From: Thiodiazotropha sp037382205
Lineage (GTDB): Bacteria > Pseudomonadota > Gammaproteobacteria > Chromatiales > Chromatiaceae
Assembly: GCA_037382205.1 (NCBI GenBank)
Contig: JARRQD010000192.1
Span: forward strand, 1 to 10,925
Length of the DNA stretch: 10,925 bases
Reading direction: 5' to 3'
Positions 1 to 5,888 of this stretch are shown in pieces. The translations under genes were made by a program, and so were the position numbers. The notes under the pieces were generated by a model, which searched no databases, was not told the origin of the DNA, and saw only the letters and a program-made list of their open reading frames with translations. Every line of letters starts with the position of its first letter. The first letter of the stretch is position 1.

Positions 1-282
1 AAAGATTTGGGAAAAATCACTATTTCGACCCGGATTCATGATGATATCGTGTCAGTATCATTTACTGACACTGGAGATGGGGTGCCTGAGGAGATTCGGG
101 ATCGAATATTCGATCCGTTTTTCACCACCAAGGAGGTTGGGAAGGGAACCGGTCAAGGGCTTAATATCTGCTACGATATTATTGTAAATAAACACAATGG
201 AAAAATAGAGGTCGGGAATGCGTCTGAGTCAGGTGCGGTATTTACTGTCTATCTGCCAAGTATTGACCCGGCAGCCGAATAG
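1..282 (+). CDS. Sensor histidine kinase, C-terminal ATPase end (partial)
   Basis: This is the C-terminal part of a two-component sensor histidine kinase; the gene starts before the window and the frame is open from base 1. Visible motifs of the HATPase_c (GHKL) fold, in order: G1 box DTGDGVP, F box FDPFFTTK, G2 box GTGQGLNI, then the closing strands GAVFTVYLP just before the end. This module binds ATP and phosphorylates the conserved His of the dimerisation domain, which lies outside the window. The N box is also outside. The short G1-to-G2 spacing and the FFTTK box are common in PAS- or GAF-linked sensor kinases. The signal sensed and the partner regulator cannot be told from this fragment. 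The frame ends at TAG 280-282, inside a strong hairpin. The TTG at 7-9 is not a credible start because the fold is already under way. Confidence 0.93.
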   Translation, partial: KDLGKITISTRIHDDIVSVSFTDTGDGVPEEIRDRIFDPFFTTKEVGKGTGQGLNICYDIIVNKHNGKIEVGNASESGAVFTVYLPSIDPAAE

Positions 283-299
283 TTTAGGTGCCGGGTTAA
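263..299 (+). terminator. Hairpin over the histidine kinase stop codon
   Basis: ACCCGGCA at 266-273 pairs perfectly with TGCCGGGT at 289-296, around a 15-base loop that contains the TAG stop. The arms extend outward to TT/AA with one mismatch. No T-run follows (TTAATAATC), so this is not a textbook intrinsic terminator. It may still end transcription or protect the 3' end of the kinase mRNA. Confidence 0.4.
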
Positions 300-302
300 T
301 AA

Positions 303-540
303 TCATGCCTGAGCGGTACGGATCGGGCGGCTGATCCAGATTACCAGGGTCAGCATCAGGAACAGTATCCCGGCCACTCAGAACAGGTCGCTGGCGGAGA
401 GCATGAAGGCCTGACCCTTGAGAAGAAGAGCAAAAAGAACATCTATAACGGCCGCATCCTGGATATCCAGGGGCTGCCCGACCTGACTGTGGAGCAGGCC
501 TTCGAGCTCTCCGACGCTTCCGCCGAGCGCTCCCCCGCTG
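303..540 (-). pseudogene. DHA2/EmrB-type MFS transporter, C-terminal remnant
   Basis: Read on the minus strand, this is the tail of a 14-TM drug:H+ antiporter of the DHA2 (EmrB-like) family: a helix ending QAFMLSASDLF, then VAGILFLMLTLVIW and the basic end SRPIRTAQA. The join between the two parts is a TGA codon at 378-380 where family members commonly have Trp (TGG), so the frame carries a nonsense mutation. It continues in the same frame to the natural stop at 303-305. Upstream, the frame quickly loses family likeness and meets the acnB fragment on the other strand at about 540. At most about 80 codons of a gene of roughly 500 remain. The family assignment rests on the final-helix pattern and is less sure than the pseudogene status. 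Confidence 0.6.
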
Positions 541-840
541 GCTACCATCGAACTTTCCGAAGAGACTGCCGCCGGGTACCTGGGTTCCAACACCACCACG
601 CTGCGCTGGATGATCGACAACGGCCACGAAGACATCCGCGCCCTGGAGCGTCGCGCCCAGGCCATGGAGGAGTGGTTGGTGAACCCGAGCCTGATGCGTG
701 CCGATGCGGGCGCGGAGTACGCCGAGGTGATCGAGATCAACATGTCGGAGATCAAGGAGCCGCTGCTGGCTTGTGCCAACGACCCGGACGATGTGAAACC
801 CCTATCCAAGATTGCCGGCACCAAGATCGATGAGCAACAG
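541..840 (+). pseudogene. acnB: Aconitate hydratase B, internal fragment
   Basis: The plus frame 541-840 translates to an internal AcnB segment: ATIELSEETAAGYLGSN, then RWMIDNGHEDI, LERRAQAMEEWL, YAEVIEINMSEIKEPLL and NDPDD...IAGTKIDE. In intact AcnB (about 860 residues, TCA cycle citrate/isocitrate isomerase) this block lies just before the segment with the first cluster-ligand cysteine. The homology stops exactly there, so none of the three iron-sulfur ligands is present. No promoter, start or N-terminal domains remain. The frame runs without interruption into the tail of malate dehydrogenase. The fragment cannot be an active aconitase. GC content looks higher than in the flanking intergenic DNA, consistent with a piece of core-genome DNA moved here. 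Confidence 0.85.
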
Positions 841-1026
841 CTGATGGAGGAGGGCGTCTCTACCTTCTATACTTTTTCTTTCCCGGTCATATGCAAGGAT
901 GGGAACCACGAAATCGTACAGGGCCTGGAACTGGATGAATTCAACGTCTTCCGCCTGAAGGTATCGGAAAAGGAACTGCTGGAAGAGCGTTCGGTAATCG
1001 AAGATCGTTTGCATAGGCGAACGTAG
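841..1026 (+). pseudogene. mdh: Malate dehydrogenase C-terminal fragment fused in frame to acnB piece
   Basis: From about 850 the same plus frame becomes the C-terminal end of an NAD-dependent malate dehydrogenase of the lactate/malate dehydrogenase family: EGVSTFYTFSFPV, CKDGNHEIVQGLELDEF, then the last helix KELLEERSVIEDRL. Family members end in a similar way (…EGVxYSFPVxC…IVQGLxxDEFxxxxMxxTxxELxEERDxV). The NAD-binding Rossmann fold and catalytic His/Asp are missing; roughly 55 of about 325 residues remain. The last residues (VFRLKVSEKE, LHRRT) deviate from the consensus. Together with the acnB fragment it gives an uninterrupted frame from 541 to 1026, with an ATG at 610. A stable product with a function is unlikely. 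The exact junction, somewhere in 832-855, cannot be fixed by eye. Confidence 0.72.
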
Positions 1027-1043
1027 CTGAATTTTTATAACAA

Positions 1044-1102
1044 ACTCTCTGCTACTACCCCGATACGCTGGAAGCTTTAGACCAGATATCGGGGTAGAGA
1101 GT
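1044..1102. repeat. Long interrupted inverted repeat after the mdh remnant
   Basis: ACTCTC (1044-1049) and TACCCCGATA (1056-1065) pair with TATCGGGGTA (1087-1096) and GAGAGT (1097-1102). This gives 16 paired bases with a 6-base bulge in the left arm. The loop itself holds CTGG...CCAG around AAGCTT. No T-run follows, so it could be a terminator relic, a palindromic mobile repeat or an RNA structure. Confidence 0.5.
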
Positions 1103-1145
1103 CCAGCCCATCCTGTCACTTCCAATTCCCTGCTCCGAATGAATA

Positions 1146-1172
1146 TGTGAATAAATCACAATTTTTCTGTGA
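1146..1172. promoter_or_regulatory. TGTGA/TCACA dyad cluster (CRP-like half-sites)
   Basis: Three half-sites occur in 27 bases: TGTGA 1146-1150, TCACA 1156-1160, TGTGA 1168-1172. The first pair resembles a CRP-family operator, but with 5 rather than 6 bases between half-sites, so it is not canonical. It lies about 160 bases upstream of the small secreted protein gene. Regulatory use is inference. Confidence 0.25.
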
Positions 1173-1218
1173 ATTCCTTATTACATCAAGAGTAACAGGC
1201 CTTACTACCATTATCAGC

Positions 1219-1234
1219 ACAGTATGGATACTGT
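1219..1234. promoter_or_regulatory. Perfect 7+7 palindrome upstream of secreted-protein gene
   Basis: ACAGTAT (1219-1225) and ATACTGT (1228-1234) are a perfect inverted repeat separated by GG. This is the size and shape of a dimeric repressor operator, about 100 bases before the start at 1332. No confident -35/-10 pair could be assigned next to it. Confidence 0.35.
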
Positions 1235-1331
1235 CTGTTTAACGATGGTTATGCATCAATCCATGAAGTCACCATATTGTCTTTTTACAACTTGTTGTTG
1301 CAATGAAACATCTATACCGAGGGAAACGACC

Positions 1332-1688
1332 ATGAAACGATTGATATTTTTCGCACTTTCAAGCCTGCTAGTACTAACGATCAGTACACAGGCATCGGCT
1401 CATACCAAGACGATCGATTCCAGCCCCATGGCGATGACGCCATTCTATCCATCGTTTGTCGATGCCAAACGCACAACCAGCGCTCCAGTTCAGCTGGCTG
1501 GTAAAACAAAGACAAAGGTCAAAGAGAAATCCAAAACCCGAACAGTTGATGAAGACGGTAACGTCACAGTGACCAAGATAAAAAAGAAAACCACGACCAC
1601 TACCTCATCTGACGACACCGGTGACGATTCGAATCAAAGCAGCGGCTCCGGTGGAAGTGGCGGTGGTGTATCTTACGAAGGGTACTAA
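1332..1688 (+). CDS. Small secreted Lys/Thr-rich protein, function unknown
   Basis: This 118-aa protein has a clear Sec signal peptide: MKR, a hydrophobic core IFFALSSLLVLTI, and a signal-peptidase-I site ASA|H after residue 23. The mature part starts with about 30 ordinary residues, then a highly basic stretch of alternating Lys/Thr/Val (KTKTKVKEKSKTRTV, VTVTKIKKKTTTTT) around a DEDGN turn. It ends in an acidic Ser/Asp part and a Gly/Ser tail finishing in SYEGY. The alternation suggests a two-strand beta hairpin with one charged face. The start at 1332 is chosen because GAGGGA lies about 8 bases upstream and the signal peptide begins there; an in-frame ATG at 1224 would bury the signal peptide. 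No family recognised. A surface, matrix or nucleic-acid/polyanion-binding role is possible from charge alone. It appears to stand alone. Confidence 0.75.
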   Translation: MKRLIFFALSSLLVLTISTQASAHTKTIDSSPMAMTPFYPSFVDAKRTTSAPVQLAGKTKTKVKEKSKTRTVDEDGNVTVTKIKKKTTTTTSSDDTGDDSNQSSGSGGSGGGVSYEGY

Positions 1689-1841
1689 AAACAATGCTCA
1701 TGTAGTGTCCTACTATTAGACGTCCCTATCGTCAACCTGAATTTTCACTTTCTTGATCGTAGGGCGGGTGTGGACCTTGAGCTAACATCCTCGTATTCAC
1801 GTGCTGGTTAACGCATTAAGAACTGTCCGTTTTGGGGTTAC
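1689..1841. other. Intergenic stretch before MITE copy A
   Basis: This 153-base stretch between the secreted-protein stop and the MITE holds no gene. TAGTGTCCTACTA at about 1703-1715 could form a 4-bp hairpin but has no T-run. No other signal seen. Confidence 0.4.
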
Positions 1842-2129
1842 CCTAAAAAGATCAGTTGGACAGCGTGAAGGGTGCGCTTGAGGTGGTGCAGGGCAAGGGT
1901 CGCTCCTGCACATCCATGTACCCGCGATACTTGTGCATCCCTGCACGGCGCGCAACGACGCGGAATAGCCCGCTATTCCAAGGAGTTGCAACGCCGCCCT
2001 GCGCCGCTACAAGCGTGCGATTCACGCTGTAGCGTGAGTCACCCAGTAGGTGACCATAACCATCGAAGCGATTTTCATCATAATCAAACACCTGCTATTA
2101 GAATGGAGCGGCCAACTGATTTTTTTAGG
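1842..2129. mobile_element. MITE-like element, copy A (288 bp)
   Basis: The element begins CCTAAAAAGATCAGTTG and ends CAACTGATTTTTTTAGG, terminal inverted repeats of 17 bp with 16 matches. It is about 90% identical by eye to copy B at 4525-4811 over the full length, in the same orientation. It encodes no transposase; short frames inside it on both strands are conserved only because the DNA is repeated. An inner perfect dyad GGAATAGC/GCTATTCC lies near 1960-1980. The flanks (GTTAC left, ATAAT right) do not form a target duplication, so this copy is older or has rearranged next to its ends. It was presumably moved by a DDE transposase with matching ends, not in this window. Confidence 0.85.
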
Positions 2130-2222
2130 ATAATGGGCGATGAACGTTTTAATCGGGTTATGCCCTTGCTGTGCTGCACTCGAAAGGGAGGGAGTAACCT
2201 CGGTTTAGTAGGTGCATGAGAT

Positions 2223-2277
2223 CTGTGTTTTGAGAGAGGAACGGGTGACGTCTACCCGGTGCTGATAAAAAACACAG
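2223..2277. repeat. Nested inverted repeat
   Basis: CTGTGTTTT (2223-2231) pairs perfectly with AAAACACAG (2269-2277). Inside it, CGGGT (2242-2246) pairs with ACCCG (2254-2258) around GACGTCT. The two coaxial stems could form a structured RNA or be a small palindromic repeat. No gene is close on either side. Confidence 0.45.
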
Positions 2278-2793
2278 CTTAGTTTCATGAATTGCAGCTA
2301 AACTGTCATCCCGATTTCGTTCTCCCCACAGTCGCTGCCTCCCTTGCGGCTGGATGGGCCGGCAAGATTAAAACACTTTTAACTGTCCTTTTCGTCCGTA
2401 AGTATGTGGCTTCATAAATCTTCGGCAATGACTGGTCATCAATCATCAGGTCTCCTTTTGTGACAAGGCTCTCGCTAATACAATAACCACTATGATGACG
2501 AATAAAATAAGGAGTAACATTTTATAGTACAGGCCTAGGTCAGCTGCTGAGAGATGTAGATGAAGTGCGCAACTTACTTCAACCGCTCTCGTCACGAAGG
2601 TCTAAAGGTCGATTTGTTGAATAGGATTAACCTAATCTCTGTCCGTGCCAGATTTGGGTTTTGAACGCTGATGGAAGTTTCCCCACCTTTGGGTCGGCAT
2701 GAGCGTATAGCTTCCACCGGTTGTTGAGTGAAATAATAATCAGATGAGTTGAAGAGAACAGTATGAAGTAAGGATAGCTATTGACAAATACTC

Positions 2794-2799
2794 TAAGGA
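2794..2799 (+). promoter_or_regulatory. Ribosome binding site of the M15 peptidase gene
   Basis: TAAGGA lies 7 bases before the ATG at 2807 and supports that start. No strong in-frame alternative start with a better site is seen upstream. Confidence 0.6.
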
Positions 2800-2806
2800 A
2801 ATATCA

Positions 2807-4147
2807 ATGTCGCAAGTCCAAACCAACACCACATCGCAAAGCGCCAATCAAATGGCCACTCCTGCAGATACAACTCGGGTCGACGATAAGGCCACGCAAA
2901 CCGCAACTCAGTCTGAACGACTCTCCTCCGCCCCTTCTGCCTCAGAGGTAATCGCGAATAACCCGAGCAAAATCGAGCGCTTCGTCGAGCAGCAATCCCG
3001 CTTGGAGAATCTCCTTAAGAACCCCAATTCGGTGCTTGCCAATCTGAACACTAAAATTGACAAATTCATCGCTCAAAAATCGACATTGGATAATCTCACA
3101 ATGCGTGGCGATGCGGTCAAACCTGATGCGGCCACTCCCGATGCGGTGACAGTTGATCCGGCCAGTCCGAATAGAACCGACCTCGAGGTGGCTAGTGCCG
3201 ATACGAAAAATTCCGGTGCGACGGCTAGAGGCGAGGCATCGTTGACTCAGGTACAGCACAAAGGTCCTGCCGAACAAGTTCAGCGGAATCAGGCGCCATC
3301 GAAGATCCCTGGTCTGCCTGGAATCAAAGATAAAGATAATATTAATATGATCAATCAGCACCCAAAATGGAAAAAGGCTCTGATTGAAGTCAATAGAAGA
3401 TCAAATGTGGCCCGCATGGGTAATCTTAAAGACGAACACATCAACGCTGAACTTAAGGCGGAGGGGATAACAGAGCCCTATCGTGATAATGGGGGAATAG
3501 ATCCCACAGCAAGGAAAAAATTTAATAATCTAATGGGTGCAATGAAGCGCGAGTTGGCAACTGATCCAGATTTTGAAAAGCATGTAAAAGCGGATGAAGA
3601 GCATCTGAAAAACAAAGTGAAAATATTCAGAGGTATTTTAGCCAAAACCAAAAACCCGGAAATACAAAGAAAACTAATGAACGAAGCCAATGAAGCGGCT
3701 AAAAACAAGGGGAAAAGGCCTGTATTCGATAAAGATGAAAGATTGTCTGAATTGAAGGATCTTATCAAATATGGAGCGCCTAGTGTTTCACAAGCACTTA
3801 ATTATAAAAAAGGCGGCGATCTGCCTATCGGAGCTGTTTCCGGTCATCGTTCATACAAGTACCAAGGGGAAACGCTCTTTGCAGGCCCAAATGGTTCAAA
3901 GATCAAAAGACAGGGTGGTATCGATCAAAGGCGCTTGAATTCCGCATTGCCAGGTTGCTCCCAGCATCATACCGGTCGTGCTATTGATGCCTTGTCGACT
4001 AATGACAGTTGGTGGAAATCACATAAAACCCTGGCTAATTGGCTCATGAATCCCAACAACCAAAGCAAGTTTCATTATGAAGTACCTTATCATCCAAAGC
4101 AGAGTTTGAGAAACGTTGAGCCTTGGCATCTCTATTTCCCGAAATAG
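2807..4147 (+). CDS. M15/VanY-type peptidoglycan peptidase with long disordered N-terminus
   Basis: This 446-aa protein is a predicted zinc D,D- or L,D-peptidase of family M15 (VanY-like), which cuts peptidoglycan stem peptides. The catalytic domain is the last ~120 residues. The SxHxxGxAxD motif is complete at 385-394 (S385, H387, G390, A392, D394), and the ExWH motif at 438-441 (E438 catalytic, H441 third zinc ligand) lies 5 residues from the end. Residues 1-60 are Gln/Thr/Ser/Ala-rich with no signal peptide or membrane segment. Residues ~55-97 hold two tandem ~20-residue repeats (KIERFVEQQSRLENL and KIDKFIAQKSTLDNL), then a Pro/Asp/Ala linker. Residues ~175-320 are charged and mainly helical. 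Ordinary VanY enzymes are exported and shorter, so this layout suggests a phage-type lysin or an injected/autolytic effector; that is inference. No holin, immunity or secretion gene lies next to it. Confidence 0.85.
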   Translation: MSQVQTNTTSQSANQMATPADTTRVDDKATQTATQSERLSSAPSASEVIANNPSKIERFVEQQSRLENLLKNPNSVLANLNTKIDKFIAQKSTLDNLTMRGDAVKPDAATPDAVTVDPASPNRTDLEVASADTKNSGATARGEASLTQVQHKGPAEQVQRNQAPSKIPGLPGIKDKDNINMINQHPKWKKALIEVNRRSNVARMGNLKDEHINAELKAEGITEPYRDNGGIDPTARKKFNNLMGAMKRELATDPDFEKHVKADEEHLKNKVKIFRGILAKTKNPEIQRKLMNEANEAAKNKGKRPVFDKDERLSELKDLIKYGAPSVSQALNYKKGGDLPIGAVSGHRSYKYQGETLFAGPNGSKIKRQGGIDQRRLNSALPGCSQHHTGRAIDALSTNDSWWKSHKTLANWLMNPNNQSKFHYEVPYHPKQSLRNVEPWHLYFPK

Positions 4148-4159
4148 TCGTGTAGTGTT

Positions 4160-4220
4160 GATAAGCATCAGCGCATCCACTAGCAATGTCGGTTGAATCT
4201 GTGGATGCACAGTGCTTATC
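4160..4220. repeat. 20-21-base inverted repeat just after the M15 gene
   Basis: GATAAGCATCAGCGCATCCAC (4160-4180, 21 bases) pairs with GTGGATGCACAGTGCTTATC (4201-4220) with only about four mismatched or bulged positions. The loop is 20 bases. The stem starts 13 bases after the stop at 4147. There is no T-run. It may work as a factor-assisted terminator or 3' protector, or be the recombination-type palindrome of a mobile unit. Confidence 0.6.
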
Positions 4221-4519
4221 CACGCTGCGCCAACGACCATTCCGTATAGGGTTCAAACGGGGACAGTCATGGGGTGTTACACTGGATTTTATGGCGCGCA
4301 TCCATGTGTTCAACCCTTCGGACGGCCCTTGTCGTACAAATCGGCTTTCCTGCCCTGATTTCTGGACATATAGCCATACAGGTTGGGGCAAAGCGCCATT
4401 TTGACAGAAGCTAATCCTGGTCGATACCGAGCCGATTGGTACCTATCAAGGAAAAAAGCCAGAATGATCAAGAGCCACTTGGCGAATATTCTGACCTAAT
4501 CGATATCGATCTCAGACCT

Positions 4520-4524
4520 TTAAT
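4520..4524. repeat. Left target-site duplication of MITE copy B
   Basis: TTAAT immediately before the left terminal inverted repeat matches TTAAT at 4812-4816 immediately after the right one. The 5-bp size is a clue to the transposase family. Confidence 0.7.
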
Positions 4525-4811
4525 CCTAAAAAGATCAGTTGGACAGCGTGAAGGGTGCGTTTGTGGGGGGGTAGGGCAAGGGTCGCTCCAGCACATCCAT
4601 GTGCCCGCGACACTTGTGCATCCCTGCACGGCGCGCAACGACGCGGAATAGCACGCTATTCCAAGGAGTTGCAACGCCGCCATGCACCGCCACAAGCGTG
4701 CCATTCACGTTGTAGCGTGTTTCACCCAGCAGGTGACATAATCATCGAAGCTATTTTCTTTAAAATCAGTAATCTGCTAGTAGAATGGAGCGGTCAACTG
4801 ATTTTTTTAGG
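4525..4811. mobile_element. MITE-like element, copy B (287 bp) with TTAAT target duplication
   Basis: It has the same 17-bp terminal inverted repeats and orientation as copy A at 1842-2129 (about 90% identity by eye; one 1-base indel, most differences in the last third). It is flanked by perfect direct repeats TTAAT at 4520-4524 and 4812-4816, a 5-bp target duplication. The right duplication contains the TAA stop (minus strand) of the SIMPL gene, so insertion took place exactly at that gene's end and restored the stop. It has no coding capacity for a transposase. The inner GGAATAGC/GCTATTCC dyad is conserved. Confidence 0.88.
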
Positions 4812-5537
4812 TTAATCAGTCAGGTAGAAGGTAATGGTCGTCACCACCCGTACATCCTTGTCGATCTTGGCGGTGTCGCCATACTCCTCGCCGGCGTCAC
4901 GAATGAAGAAGCTGCCTTGGGTGGCGCTACGGATTCCACCGACAGTGACCCCGGCATTCTTGGCGAATTCGTTAGCGGCAATACGGGCGTTCTTGGTCGC
5001 CTCGCTGAGCATCTCCGGTTTGATTTCATTGAGTTTGGTGAAGCGGTAGGTCGGGGTGCCGTTGCTGATGTCGATACCCTCGGCAATGAGTTTGTTGACC
5101 TTGCCGCGCACCTGGCTGATCTGGTCGACTTTGTCCGATTCGATGCTGATACTGCCTGACAATGTGTGTGATTCATCCACCAGTTTCTGGTTTTCGTCAC
5201 GATACTCCTGGTAGACATAGTCGAAGACCCCGATATTTATCTCCTGATCATCGAAGTGATTGGCCTTGAGCAGATCGACGATTGCCTGCTGGTTCTTTTC
5301 GGCCTGCTGATAGAGCATCGGAATCTCGTCGCGACTTCTGCCGCTGATCTGGTGAGAGATGGTCCAGTTGACACGATCCGCCTTGACCCGTCGCTCTGCG
5401 AGCCCCTTCGCCTCTGCCGTATTGAGCGCGACCTTGGCGTTGTAGAGGGTCTGACCGATGAAGTAGCCAGCCAACCCAAGACCAATAGCGACGCAGAGTC
5501 CAAGAAAAAAGATTCCGCCCTGGTTCTCCTTGTTCAT
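4812..5537 (-). CDS. SIMPL/DUF541 domain protein, membrane-anchored
   Basis: This 241-aa protein of the SIMPL (DUF541) family faces the periplasm. Residues 9-31 form one hydrophobic segment (IFFLGLCVAIGLGLAGYFIG), an uncleaved signal anchor or signal peptide. The rest matches the family's pattern: a conserved AERRVKADRVNWTI strand, a Lys/Gln-rich helix (QQAEKNQQAIVDLLK), VYQEYRDENQK, then SISIESDKVDQI, GTPTYRFTKLNEIKP, ATKNARIAANEFAKNAG and a final strand TTITFYLTD. SIMPL proteins are periplasmic or surface proteins of mostly unknown molecular role. The start at 5537 is chosen because AAGGAGAG lies 6 bases upstream and the membrane segment follows at once; the frame stays open to 5702, but that extension is basic, not conserved-looking, and covers a REP-like palindrome. 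The stop lies inside the MITE B target duplication. Confidence 0.87.
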   Translation of the reverse strand: MNKENQGGIFFLGLCVAIGLGLAGYFIGQTLYNAKVALNTAEAKGLAERRVKADRVNWTISHQISGRSRDEIPMLYQQAEKNQQAIVDLLKANHFDDQEINIGVFDYVYQEYRDENQKLVDESHTLSGSISIESDKVDQISQVRGKVNKLIAEGIDISNGTPTYRFTKLNEIKPEMLSEATKNARIAANEFAKNAGVTVGGIRSATQGSFFIRDAGEEYGDTAKIDKDVRVVTTITFYLTD

Positions 5538-5888
5538 GTCCGCTCTCCTTGTAGAGGTATCAGGGAAGAATATCGGCAACCTCAGTACAAGGCAAGTCCG
5601 GAGGTTGCGCTTTGATCTGTCCGGTTTTCCCGCTCTGGTGTAGCCTGGATGGAGTGCAACGGAATTCGGGGCCCTTGTCTCCCGGAATAGACGCCGCTTC
5701 ATGCGGGTGAGACGCTAAGCGGCCATCCGCGTTGTTGCGTGCCTTGGAAAGGGCCTGCCATTTCCTGCGGCACTCTGATAGGTTCACTTTATACGTTACA
5801 CAACGCTTGAACACTATAGATAAGTTAGCGCTCATCGTATATTTTAGTAAATAGAGATGGCAATACCCTGATCACTGAGCTGGTTGCA
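5538..5888. other. 351-base intergenic region, SIMPL gene to glycosyltransferase gene
   Basis: The region lies upstream of the SIMPL gene and downstream of the glycosyltransferase gene, both on the minus strand. It contains the SIMPL ribosome binding site (AAGGAG, complement of 5544-5549) and the REP-like palindrome at 5640-5707. A weak TTGCCT/GATATT pair (15-base spacer, minus strand, near 5565-5592) is the only promoter-like candidate. No gene seen. Confidence 0.4.
5640..5707. repeat. REP-like palindromic repeat, degenerate
   Basis: GTAGCCTGGATGGAGTGCAA followed by CGGAATTCGGG (5640-5670) resembles the widespread gammaproteobacterial intergenic repeat of the type GTAGCCCGGATGGAGCG...GGAATCCGGG. 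An imperfect inverted partner starts CCCGGAATAG and ends CTTCATGCGGG (5681-5707). Such units are usually scattered in many copies by RAYT-type transposases. Only one unit is present here, and the two arms have diverged. Confidence 0.5.

Larger units (their letters stand above)
2130..2806. other. 677-base gene-free region
   Basis: No frame here gives a recognisable protein on either strand. It contains the nested inverted repeat at 2223-2277 and a purine-rich AAGGAG near 2509 followed by a frame that ends after a few codons (TAG at about 2525), possibly a dead gene start. The last 50 bases serve as the leader of the M15 peptidase gene. No promoter could be assigned with confidence. Confidence 0.5.
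4148..4524. other. 377-base gene-free region between M15 gene and MITE copy B
   Basis: It holds the inverted repeat at 4160-4220, a 12-bp palindrome ATCGATATCGAT at 4499-4510, and an open frame at 4186-4404 (72 codons). That frame starts in the loop of the inverted repeat, lacks a ribosome binding site and resembles no family I know; the complementary strand is open too. It may be a repeat element, but no second copy exists in this window to prove it. Confidence 0.4.

Noticed and set aside
489..833. Other open frames on both strands across the acnB piece
   Set aside because: They are shadows of the GC-rich acnB codons; only the 541-1026 frame gives recognisable protein sequence.
1224..1331. 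Earlier in-frame start of the small secreted protein at 1224
   Set aside because: It would put 36 residues before a perfect signal peptide, overlap the palindrome at 1219-1234, and has no ribosome binding site.
1797..2219. Several overlapping open frames on both strands in MITE copy A, with similar ones at 4468-4815 in copy B
   Set aside because: They are conserved only because the DNA is repeated; they lack ribosome binding sites, differ in length between copies and include the terminal inverted repeats as coding sequence.
2781..2786. TTGACA as a -35 box
   Set aside because: A -10 at normal spacing would fall on the start codon of the M15 gene, leaving no leader although a good ribosome binding site is present.
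4186..4404. 72-codon open frame after the M15 gene and its complementary frame
   Set aside because: No ribosome binding site, starts within a hairpin loop, no recognisable family; left as part of the gene-free region.
5538..5702. Upstream extension of the SIMPL protein to a start at 5702
   Set aside because: The extension is basic and non-conserved-looking, reads through the REP-like palindrome, and would place the signal anchor internally; the ATG at 5537 has a strong AAGGAG site.
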